From: Paraburkholderia podalyriae | GTDB lineage: Bacteria; Pseudomonadota; Gammaproteobacteria; Burkholderiales; Burkholderiaceae | Assembly: GCF_014397785.1 (NCBI RefSeq) | Contig: NZ_VZQQ01000014.1 | Location: forward strand, 1 to 64,000 | Direction of reading: 5' to 3' | Length of the DNA: 64,000 nt | Shown: positions 55,421 through 62,960 of the stretch, one piece after another | How positions within the stretch are numbered: the first letter of the stretch is position 1 | How the letters are laid out: each line of letters begins with the position of its first letter | The notes under the pieces: model-generated | The model's database searches: none | What the model saw: the letters and a program-made list of their open reading frames with translations, nothing else | Told to the model about the DNA's origin: nothing | Program-made: the position numbers and the translations under genes

Positions 55421-56500
55421 ATGAACCCGACAACCGCTACCCACGCTTCCGCCCTTTCCCCGCTTTCCCTCGTTACGCTCGCCGACAAAACCGCGCGCGC
55501 ACCGAAGGCCGAGCTGCATATCCACATCGAAGGCTCGCTCGAACCCGAGCTGATTTTCGCGCTCGCGCAGCGCAACGGTGTGAAGCTCGCCTACGACTCG
55601 GTGGAAGCACTGCGCGCGGCCTATGCGTTCACCGATCTGCAATCGTTCCTCGACATCTATTACGCGGGCGCGAGCGTGCTGCTGCACGAGCAGGACTTCT
55701 ACGATATGACGATGGCCTATGTCGAGCGCTGTCTCGCCGACAACGTCGTGCATAGCGAAATCTTCTTCGATCCGCAGACGCACACCGAGCGCGGCGTGCG
55801 GATCGCGACGGTGGTGGCCGGCATCGAACGGGCGCTCGCCGACGCGCAACAGCGCGGCATGTCGAGCAAGCTGATCCTGTGCTTCCTGCGACATTTGTCC
55901 GAAGACGATGCGCTCGCTACCTTCGACGAAGCGCTGCCGCTGTTCGAGCAATACAAGCATCGGCTGATCGGCGTGGGGCTCGATTCGTCGGAGCGCGGCC
56001 ATCCGCCGTCGAAGTTCGAGCGGGTGTTCGCGAGGGCGCGCGCGCTCGGTCTGAAGCTCGTCGCGCATGCGGGCGAGGAAGGCCCGCCGTCCTACATCTA
56101 TGAAGCGCTCGACGTGCTGAAGGTCGACCGCGTCGATCATGGCGTGCGCAGCATCGAGGACCCGGCGCTCGTCGCGCGTCTGGCCGACACGCGCGTCGCG
56201 CTGACCGTGTGCCCGCTGTCGAACCTGAAGCTTTGCGTATTCGACGATCTGACCAAACACACGCTGAAAGCGCTGCTCGATCGCGGCGTCGCGGTGACCG
56301 TCAACTCCGACGATCCAGCGTATTTCGGCGGCTACGTGAACGCCAACTATCAGGCGACGATCGACGCGCTGAAGCTCGACGACGCCGAGGTCTACACGAT
56401 CATCCGCAACGGCTTCGAGGCGTCGTTCGTGACGCCCGAGGAACGCGCGATGCTGATCGGTAAGCTCGACGCGCACTGGCGGCAGCCCGCCGCGCACTGA
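55421..56500 (+). CDS. Adenine deaminase of the adenosine-deaminase family
   Basis: A 359-residue zinc amidohydrolase. Metal ligands are His-x-His in ELHIHIEGSLEPEL, the His of VAHAGEEGP and Asp-Asp in NSDDPAYFGGY. It would usually be named adenosine deaminase (add), but ELHIHIEGSLEPEL, FFDPQTHTERG and the GVGLDSSERGHPP block are the pattern of the adenine deaminase branch (fungal Aah1 and its bacterial relatives) rather than of adenosine deaminases. Lying between xdhC and guaD, it fits free-base catabolism: adenine to hypoxanthine. Confidence 0.9.
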   Translation: MNPTTATHASALSPLSLVTLADKTARAPKAELHIHIEGSLEPELIFALAQRNGVKLAYDSVEALRAAYAFTDLQSFLDIYYAGASVLLHEQDFYDMTMAYVERCLADNVVHSEIFFDPQTHTERGVRIATVVAGIERALADAQQRGMSSKLILCFLRHLSEDDALATFDEALPLFEQYKHRLIGVGLDSSERGHPPSKFERVFARARALGLKLVAHAGEEGPPSYIYEALDVLKVDRVDHGVRSIEDPALVARLADTRVALTVCPLSNLKLCVFDDLTKHTLKALLDRGVAVTVNSDDPAYFGGYVNANYQATIDALKLDDAEVYTIIRNGFEASFVTPEERAMLIGKLDAHWRQPAAH

Positions 56501-56568
56501 CGGATTTCAACAGCCGGGCCTCGACTGACGTCGGCGGACGGCGGCTTCGCTTTGGAGACAGCTTTTCC

Positions 56569-57942
56569 ATGACTGAATCGGCTCATACCGCGCAAGCGGC
56601 ACCACCGGCGCAATCGGCATTCCGCGCGCCTCTGCTGACCTTCAACGGCGATCCGGCGCACGCGCCGAACGCGGTGGTGTTCCACGAGGACGGTCTGCTG
56701 ATCGTCGAAGACGGCCGCGTCATCGCGGCGGACGCGTATGCGGCGCTCGCCTCGCGGCTGGCACCCGGCACGCAGGTCGTGGAGCGGCGCGACAAGCTGA
56801 TCGTGCCGGGCTTCATCGATACGCACATCCACTATCCGCAGACCGACATGATCGCGTCGCCGGCGCCGGGCCTGCTGCCGTGGCTCGACACCTACACGTT
56901 CCCGACCGAGCGCCGCTTCGCCGACATCGCGCACGCGCGCGACACCGCGAGCTTTTTCCTCGACGAACTGCTCGCGTGCGGCACGACGACCGCGCTCGTG
57001 TACTGCACGGTGCACAAGGAATCCGCCGATGCGCTGTTCGCCGAGAGCGAGGCGCGCAATCTGCGCATGGTCGCGGGCAAGGTGCTGATGGACCGCCACT
57101 GCCCCGAGTTTCTGCGCGACACCGCGCAATCGGGCTACGACGACAGCGCCGAGCTGATCGGCCGCTGGCACGATCGCGGCCGCCAGATGTACGCGCTGAC
57201 GCCGCGCTTCGCGCCGACCTCGACCGAGGCGCAGCTCGAAGCGTGCGGCGCGCTCGCGCGGCTGCATCCGGACGTGTTCATCCAGAGCCACGTCGCGGAG
57301 AACACCGACGAGGTCGAATGGGTCGCCGAGCTGTTCCCCGGCCACCGCAGCTATCTCGACATCTACGATCACTACGGCCTGTTGCGCCGTCGCGCGGTGT
57401 ACGGCCATTGCATCCATCTCGACGACGAGGACCGCAAGCGCATGGCGCAAACCGGTGCGCTCGCGTCGCACTGCCCGACTTCGAACCTGTTCCTCGGCAG
57501 CGGCCTGTTCGACTTCGAGAAGGCCGACTCGGCCGGCATGCCGATCGCGCTCGCGACCGATGTCGGCGGCGGCACGTCGTTCTCGATGCTGCAGACGATG
57601 AACGAAGCGCACAAGGTCGCGCGCCTCGGCGGCCATCATCTGACGGCGACGCGAATGTTCTATCTCGCGACCACCGGCGCGGCCGAAGCGCTCGACCTCG
57701 CCGACAAGGTCGGCACGCTCAGGGACGGCTCGGAAGCGGACTTCGTCGTGCTCGATCCGCAGGCGACGCCGCTGCTCGCGCGCCGCACCGCGCGTCGCGA
57801 ATCGCTCGAGGAGCTGCTGTTCGCGTTCGCGCTGCTCGGCGACGATCGAGCGGTGTACGAAACGTATGCGGCCGGCAAGCGCGTGCATCGCCGCGACGAC
57901 GCGCGCCAGCACGTGCCGGGGCGCGCGAAGATCGCGGCTTGA
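56569..57942 (+). CDS. guaD: Guanine deaminase
   Basis: A 457-residue amidohydrolase that turns guanine into xanthine. The N-terminal metal motif is PGFIDTHIHYPQTDMIASP; further ligands are His in IQSHVAE, His in VYGHCIHLDDED and Asp in ATDVGGGTSFSML. It feeds XdhAB. The gene lies 68 bases after the adenine deaminase gene. Its stop codon starts an 11-base tandem repeat. Confidence 0.95.
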   Translation: MTESAHTAQAAPPAQSAFRAPLLTFNGDPAHAPNAVVFHEDGLLIVEDGRVIAADAYAALASRLAPGTQVVERRDKLIVPGFIDTHIHYPQTDMIASPAPGLLPWLDTYTFPTERRFADIAHARDTASFFLDELLACGTTTALVYCTVHKESADALFAESEARNLRMVAGKVLMDRHCPEFLRDTAQSGYDDSAELIGRWHDRGRQMYALTPRFAPTSTEAQLEACGALARLHPDVFIQSHVAENTDEVEWVAELFPGHRSYLDIYDHYGLLRRRAVYGHCIHLDDEDRKRMAQTGALASHCPTSNLFLGSGLFDFEKADSAGMPIALATDVGGGTSFSMLQTMNEAHKVARLGGHHLTATRMFYLATTGAAEALDLADKVGTLRDGSEADFVVLDPQATPLLARRTARRESLEELLFAFALLGDDRAVYETYAAGKRVHRRDDARQHVPGRAKIAA

Positions 57943-57975
57943 GGTTGGCTTGAGGTTGGCTTGAAGGTGGCTTGA
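57939..57975 (+). repeat. Three-copy 11-bp tandem repeat at the end of guaD
   Basis: TTGAGGTTGGC at 57939-57949 and again at 57950-57960, then TTGAAGGTGGC at 57961-57971, then TTGA. The guaD stop TGA is in the first copy. As 11 is not a multiple of 3, the TGA recurs in each reading frame. Confidence 0.85.
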
Positions 57976-57999
57976 CGCCGACTCGAATCGGGCCGCGTG

Positions 58000-59244
58000 T
58001 CAGCCCGGCTTGCACACCTCGTGCAACGCGTTGAGCCGCCGCACCGGATCCGCGACATACGGATTCGACTCGTCCCACGCATAACCGGCGAGCACCGCGC
58101 AAATCATGCGACGGATCGTCGGCGCCTGCTCCGGGTAGTAGATGATGTCCTGCAGCTCGCCCGTGTACCAGCGCTCGACGAACGCGCGGAACGTGTCGAT
58201 GCCCTTGCGCAACGGCACGTCGTAATCGGCCGACCAGTCGAGCGTCTCGCCGTCGAGCTGCCGGTTCAGCGCGCGCGCCGCCAGATGCGCGGAGCGCAGC
58301 GCGATCGTCACGCCCGACGAAAACACCGGATCGAGAAACTCGCCCGCATTGCCTAGCAGCGCATAGCCCGGCCCGTGCAGACTCGCGACATTCGCCGCGT
58401 AGCCACCGATCTGCCGCACCGGCATCAGGAACGGCGCCTGCCCGATCAGCCGGTTCAGCGTCGGCTCCTGCCGGATCAGCGCGCGCAGCGCCGCCTCGCG
58501 CTGCGCGTGCGGCACGTCGAGAAAGCTCGCTTCGGCGACGCACCCTACCGAAGAACGGCCGCCCGCGAGCGGAATCATCCAGAACCACACGTCGCGACGC
58601 TCGGGATGCGTCGCGATGCAGATCTTGCTGCGATCGATGTCGTCGAGCGCGAGGCCGTCGCGCACGTGCGTGAAGAGCGCGGCGCGCGTCGGCATCTGCG
58701 TCGGCGCCTCCAGCTTCAGCAGGCGCGGCAGCACGCGCCCGAAGCCGCTAGCATCGAGCACGAAACGCGCTTCGACCCGGTACGCGCAGGCACTTTCATC
58801 GACGACGTCGAGCATCGGCGCCGCACCCGTGTGCACCGCGTTCACCGTGTGGCCGAAACGCACGTCGGCGCCTTGCGCAGCCGCGCAGCGAATCAGCACA
58901 TCGTCGAACACCGCGCGCTCGACCTGGTACGTGGTGCCCCAGCCAGGCGAATGCTTGTCGCGAAAGTCGAACGACGAGCGCTGGTCGCGATACACGAAAT
59001 ACGCGCCGTTCTTGTACTGGAAGCCCGCCTCGACGACGGCCTGCAGCATGCCGGCCTCTTCGAGGTACGTCATGCTTTGCGGCAACAGGCTCTCGCCGAT
59101 CGAGAAGCGCGGAAAGTGCTGACGCTCCAGCACCAGCACCGAACGGCCCGCCTGACGCAACAGCGCCGCGGCCACCGCGCCGGCGGGACCCGCGCCGATG
59201 ATCGCGACGTCGACCACGGTCCGCTTCGAAGAATCGCTATTCAA
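58000..59244 (-). CDS. Flavin-dependent halogenase-like oxidoreductase in aryl-polyene-type operon
   Basis: A 414-residue flavoprotein. The FAD motif is GAGPAG (17-22), and GESLLP (50-55) follows. Lys78 lies in FQYKNGAYFVY, in place of the catalytic lysine of halogenases such as PltA. WFWMIP (220-225) fits the halogenase WxWxIP motif. GNAGEFLDPVFSSG (298-311) matches the second FAD/halide region. A TTG start at 59244 is chosen: it overlaps the upstream stop (TTGA) and has AGGAGGAG at a good distance. It is the last visible gene of the polyketide-type operon. Halogenation is an inference; a hydroxylase or dehydrogenase role is possible. Confidence 0.8.
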   Translation of the reverse strand: MNSDSSKRTVVDVAIIGAGPAGAVAAALLRQAGRSVLVLERQHFPRFSIGESLLPQSMTYLEEAGMLQAVVEAGFQYKNGAYFVYRDQRSSFDFRDKHSPGWGTTYQVERAVFDDVLIRCAAAQGADVRFGHTVNAVHTGAAPMLDVVDESACAYRVEARFVLDASGFGRVLPRLLKLEAPTQMPTRAALFTHVRDGLALDDIDRSKICIATHPERRDVWFWMIPLAGGRSSVGCVAEASFLDVPHAQREAALRALIRQEPTLNRLIGQAPFLMPVRQIGGYAANVASLHGPGYALLGNAGEFLDPVFSSGVTIALRSAHLAARALNRQLDGETLDWSADYDVPLRKGIDTFRAFVERWYTGELQDIIYYPEQAPTIRRMICAVLAGYAWDESNPYVADPVRRLNALHEVCKPG

Positions 59245-60521
59245 GTCACTCCTCCTACGGTTTGCATGCGTGGCCGCGCCGTATGCCGGCCTCGCCACGC
59301 TTCGAACATCAGGCTCGCGCAACTACCGCCGAACCCGAAAGAAACCGACATCGCCGTGTCGATGCGCGCGTCGCGCGTCACGCGCACGAGCGGCATGCCC
59401 CGCACTTGCGGCTCCGGCGTATCGACCCGCGCGGTCCCCGCGATAAAGCCGTCGCGCATCATCAGCAGCGTATAGATCGCTTCGTGCGCGCCGCACGCGC
59501 CGAGCGAATGCCCGGTCATGCCCTTGGTCGACGAAAACGCGGGCACCCCTTCAGCCGATGCACCGAACAGGTCGCGCAACGCGTGCAGTTCTTCGAGATC
59601 GCCAAGCGGTGTGGACGGCGCATGCGTGTTCACGTAGTCGGGACGGCGGCCCGCCTGCTCGAGCGCGCCGCGCATCGCGCGCGCGATGCCGGCCGCACGC
59701 GGCGCGATCATGCCCGCGCGATCGGTGCAATCGCCGAAGCCGCTCAGCTCCGCGTAGATGCGCGCGCCGCGCGCGAGCGCATGGTCGAGCGCTTCGAGCA
59801 CGAGCACGCCGCCGCCCGACGCGATCACGAAGCCGTCGCGCTGCGTGTCGTACGGCCGCGATGCGCTCTCAGGCGAGTCGTTGAAGCGGCGCGACAGCGC
59901 GCCCATCGCGTCGAACATCAGCGTCGTGTTGTCGTGCAGCGCTTCGCTGCCGCCCGCGAGAACGATCTGCTGCCGGCCGGTCTGGATCAGTTGCATCGCC
60001 TGACCGATCGCGAGCGCAGAGGTCGTGCAGGCCGATGACGGCGAATAGCTGACGCCTTCGAGCCCGAACATTTGCGCGACGTTCGCCGACGCGGTGCTGC
60101 TCATCGCTTGCGGCACCGTGTACGGCGGCACCTTGTCGACGCCGCGTGTGTGCGCAATCGCGAGCGCCGCGTCGTAGCTCGCCATCGCGCCGACGCCCGA
60201 GCCGATCACGACGCCCGCGCGTGGCGACTGCAACGAAGCGAGCGCGAGCCCGGCATCGTCGATCGCGCGTTGCGCCGCGTGGCACGCGAAGCGCGCGGTA
60301 TCGCCCATGAAGCGTTCGAGCTTGCGCTCGAACGGCGCCTCGCGCGCAATCGACGCGACGCCGGCGACCTGCGACGCAAACCCGCGCTCGCGCCACGCAT
60401 CGATACGCTCGACGCGCGAACGCCCCGCGCGCAATGCAGCCGAGACATCGTCGAGCGTATTGCCGAGACACGACACGATGCCCATGCCGGTCACGACCAC
60501 GCGTTGCAGGCCGACGCTCAT
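59241..60521 (-). CDS. Beta-ketoacyl-ACP synthase (FabB/FabF type)
   Basis: A 426-residue condensing enzyme with the intact triad: Cys in SPSSACTTSALAIG, His in VNTHAPSTPLGD and His in GMTGHSLGACGAHE. It overlaps the next gene upstream by 4 bases (ATGA) and the halogenase-like gene downstream by 4 (TTGA). In aryl polyene operons a ketosynthase partner or chain-length factor stands near here, but such factors usually lack the cysteine; this protein keeps it and resembles FabB, so it may be a true second or third condensing enzyme. The ATG at 60521 is set by the overlap. Confidence 0.88.
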   Translation of the reverse strand: MSVGLQRVVVTGMGIVSCLGNTLDDVSAALRAGRSRVERIDAWRERGFASQVAGVASIAREAPFERKLERFMGDTARFACHAAQRAIDDAGLALASLQSPRAGVVIGSGVGAMASYDAALAIAHTRGVDKVPPYTVPQAMSSTASANVAQMFGLEGVSYSPSSACTTSALAIGQAMQLIQTGRQQIVLAGGSEALHDNTTLMFDAMGALSRRFNDSPESASRPYDTQRDGFVIASGGGVLVLEALDHALARGARIYAELSGFGDCTDRAGMIAPRAAGIARAMRGALEQAGRRPDYVNTHAPSTPLGDLEELHALRDLFGASAEGVPAFSSTKGMTGHSLGACGAHEAIYTLLMMRDGFIAGTARVDTPEPQVRGMPLVRVTRDARIDTAMSVSFGFGGSCASLMFEAWRGRHTARPRMQTVGGVT

Positions 60522-61744
60522 CGAACGCGCCGGAAAATCAGCGACGTGTTGATGCCGCCGAACGCGAAATTGTTGCTCATCACGTACTCGGCGTCGATCT
60601 CGCGCGCGCCGCCGACGATGTAGTCGAGCGGCGCGCAGGCGGGATCGACGTGGTCCAGATTCAGCGTCGGCGCGTACCAGTTGCGCTTCATCATCTCGAT
60701 CGTCCACCACGCTTCGATCGCGCCACACGCGCCGAGCGTGTGGCCGACATAGCTTTTTAGCGAGCTGATCGGCATGCGGGCGCCGAAGGTCTGCGCGGTC
60801 GCATGGCTTTCGGCGATGTCGCCGCGATCGGTCGACGTGCCGTGCGCGTTCACGTAGGCAATCGCATCGGGCGACAATTGCGCGTCGCGCAGCGCGAGTT
60901 GCATCGCGAGCGCCATCGTGTCGGCGGTCGGTTGCGTCATGTGCGCGCCGTCCGAGTTGCAGCCGAAGCCGACCACTTCCGCGTGAATCCGCGCGCCGCG
61001 CGCGACTGCGTGCTCGTATTCCTCGAGCACCAGCGTCGCCGCGCCCTCGCCGACCACGAGGCCGTCGCGCGCGGCATCGAACGGGCGCGGCGTCAGATGC
61101 GGCTCGCCGTTGCGCGTGCTGGTTGCGTACAGCGTGTCGAACACGGCGACCGCCGGACCCGACAATTCTTCCGCGCCGCCCGCAAGCATCAGCGTCTGCT
61201 TGCCGGACTGGATCGTCTCGTACGCATAGCCGATCGCCTGGCTGCCCGACGCGCATGCGCACGAGGTCGGGATGATGCGGCCTTTGAGGTCCCAGAACAG
61301 GCTCACGTTGACGGCCGTCGTGTGCGGCATCATCTGCACGTAGCTGTTCGACGTGACGTTGTTCATCGAGCCGGTTTCGAGCATCGTGCCGAACGCGCGG
61401 ATCGGCTGCACCGAGCCCGACGACGAACCGTACGCGACGCCCATGCGGCCGTCGGCGATGCGCGTGTCGTCGGCCAGGCCCGCGTCGGCGAGCGCGAGTT
61501 CGCTCGCGCGCACCGAGTACAGCGACACCGGGCCCATCGAGCGCACCTTCTTGCGCGGATAATGCGCGGGAGTCGTGAAGCCGGGCAGCGGACACGCGAG
61601 CCGCGTATGCAGCGACTCGAAGTAATCCCACTCGGGCATGCGCCGCACCGCGTTCTCGCCGCGTTTCAGGCGCGCTTGAACCGCGTCCCAGCTATCGCCG
61701 AACGCGGTCACGCCGCCCATGCCGGTAATGACGACGCGCTTCAT
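60518..61744 (-). CDS. Beta-ketoacyl-ACP synthase, ApeR-like
   Basis: A 408-residue ketosynthase: N-terminus MKRVVITGMGGVTAFGDSWD, active-site Cys in PTSCACASGSQAIG, His in VNAHGTSTDRGD and His in SYVGHTLGACGAIE. Its place directly after the FabG-like reductase matches the apeO-apeP-apeQ-apeR order of aryl polyene clusters. It would start or extend the polyene chain on an acyl carrier protein. Both ends overlap neighbours by 4 bases. Confidence 0.9.
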   Translation of the reverse strand: MKRVVITGMGGVTAFGDSWDAVQARLKRGENAVRRMPEWDYFESLHTRLACPLPGFTTPAHYPRKKVRSMGPVSLYSVRASELALADAGLADDTRIADGRMGVAYGSSSGSVQPIRAFGTMLETGSMNNVTSNSYVQMMPHTTAVNVSLFWDLKGRIIPTSCACASGSQAIGYAYETIQSGKQTLMLAGGAEELSGPAVAVFDTLYATSTRNGEPHLTPRPFDAARDGLVVGEGAATLVLEEYEHAVARGARIHAEVVGFGCNSDGAHMTQPTADTMALAMQLALRDAQLSPDAIAYVNAHGTSTDRGDIAESHATAQTFGARMPISSLKSYVGHTLGACGAIEAWWTIEMMKRNWYAPTLNLDHVDPACAPLDYIVGGAREIDAEYVMSNNFAFGGINTSLIFRRVR

Positions 61745-62469
61745 CAGACCATCCCGCCGTTCACGCCGATCACCTGGCGCGTCACGTACGACGCGCCATC
61801 CGACATCAGAAAACTCACGACCGACGCGACCTCGGCCGGCTGACCGACGCGGTTCATCGGCACGGTCTTCAGCACGGGATCGAGCGTCAACTGTTCGAGC
61901 ATGCCGGTTTCGATCAGCCCCGGCGCAACGCAATTGACGGTGATGTTGCGCGACGCGAGTTCGACCGCGAGCGCCTTGGTCGCGCCGATGAGTCCCGCCT
62001 TCGCGGCGCTGTAGTTGACCTGGCCGCGATTGCCCATCACGCCCGACACCGATGCGATCGTGACGATGCGCCCGCCCTGGCGCGCGCGCACCATCGGCAT
62101 CGTCAGCGGATGCACGACGTTATAGAAAGCGTCGAGGCCGGTTTCGATCACGACGTCCCAGTCTTCTCCGGTCAGCGCCGGAAACGCCGCGTCGCGCGTG
62201 ACGCCCGCGCTGCACACGATGCCGTAGTACGGACCGTGTGCGGCGACGTCGGCTTCGAGCGACTCGCGGCACACCGCGCGCTCGCGCACGTCGAATTGCA
62301 GCACGCGCGCCGCACCGCCCTGCGCGGCGATGCCCGTCGCGACCGCGTCGGCTTCGCTGCGTCCGGTGCGGCAATGCACGGTCACGGCGAACCCGTCGCC
62401 GGCCAACTTGTACGCAATCGCGCGGCCGATGCCGCGGCTTGCGCCGGTAACGAGAACTCGCCGGCTCAT
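61744..62469 (-). CDS. 3-ketoacyl-ACP reductase (FabG-like, ApeQ-type)
   Basis: A 241-residue short-chain dehydrogenase. The NADPH site is VLVTGASRGIGRAIAYKLAG. The Ser-Tyr-Lys triad is in IASVSGVMGNRGQVNYSAAKAG, and the ending is GQVIGVNGGMV. It reduces the beta-keto group formed by the ketosynthases. It lies between the hotdog dehydratase and a ketosynthase with 4-base overlaps on each side, so it is specific to this pathway rather than to housekeeping fatty acid synthesis. Confidence 0.93.
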   Translation of the reverse strand: MSRRVLVTGASRGIGRAIAYKLAGDGFAVTVHCRTGRSEADAVATGIAAQGGAARVLQFDVRERAVCRESLEADVAAHGPYYGIVCSAGVTRDAAFPALTGEDWDVVIETGLDAFYNVVHPLTMPMVRARQGGRIVTIASVSGVMGNRGQVNYSAAKAGLIGATKALAVELASRNITVNCVAPGLIETGMLEQLTLDPVLKTVPMNRVGQPAEVASVVSFLMSDGASYVTRQVIGVNGGMV

Positions 62470-62960
62470 GAACTGATACTCCCTTCGATGAATGACTGGA
62501 AATCGGGCGGTTGAAACACCTTGATTACGGCTTCGGCACAGCGCGCGTCGCCGTCGTCGATCCTGCATTCGTAGGCACTGTGGCCCGCGTCGCTGCGCAG
62601 CAGCTCGCTCACGTGTACCCGCAAACGCGCGCCGCGTCGAAACGCCGGCTGCAGCGCCTGATAGCTGCGCGAGCCGAGCAGCACGCCGGGACGCGCATGG
62701 CCGCCGCCGCGCATCGCGACGAGCGCAATATGCGCGGCGATCGCCTGCGCCATCAGCTCGATGCCGATCCAAGCAGGCATCGCGTCATCGGCGTCGGCAT
62801 ACCACGCGTGCGGGTCGACGCAGGCGAAGGCGCTCAACGTGGTGTCGGCGAACGTGTCGATCGCATCGAGCAGCAGCATGCTGCCGCGGTGCGGGATGAT
62901 CGTTTCGATCGGCTGCCGCACGAGTTGCTCGACCGTGAGTGGCGGAGTCGTCATGCGCAT
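62466..62960 (-). CDS. Hotdog-fold 3-hydroxyacyl-ACP dehydratase (ApeP-like)
   Basis: A 164-residue hotdog protein. IPHRGSMLLLDAI (about 22-34) and WIGIELMAQAIAAH (64-77) match the FabZ/ApeP family. Glu68 occupies the place of the FabZ glutamate in EAMAQ, but the usual GHFPxxPxxPG histidine loop is missing; His51 is the nearest candidate. In aryl polyene clusters the dehydratase is a pair (ApeI with ApeP), so a partner may lie outside the window. It would remove water to form the conjugated double bonds. The ATG at 62960 overlaps the upstream stop. Confidence 0.85.
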   Translation of the reverse strand: MRMTTPPLTVEQLVRQPIETIIPHRGSMLLLDAIDTFADTTLSAFACVDPHAWYADADDAMPAWIGIELMAQAIAAHIALVAMRGGGHARPGVLLGSRSYQALQPAFRRGARLRVHVSELLRSDAGHSAYECRIDDGDARCAEAVIKVFQPPDFQSFIEGSISS

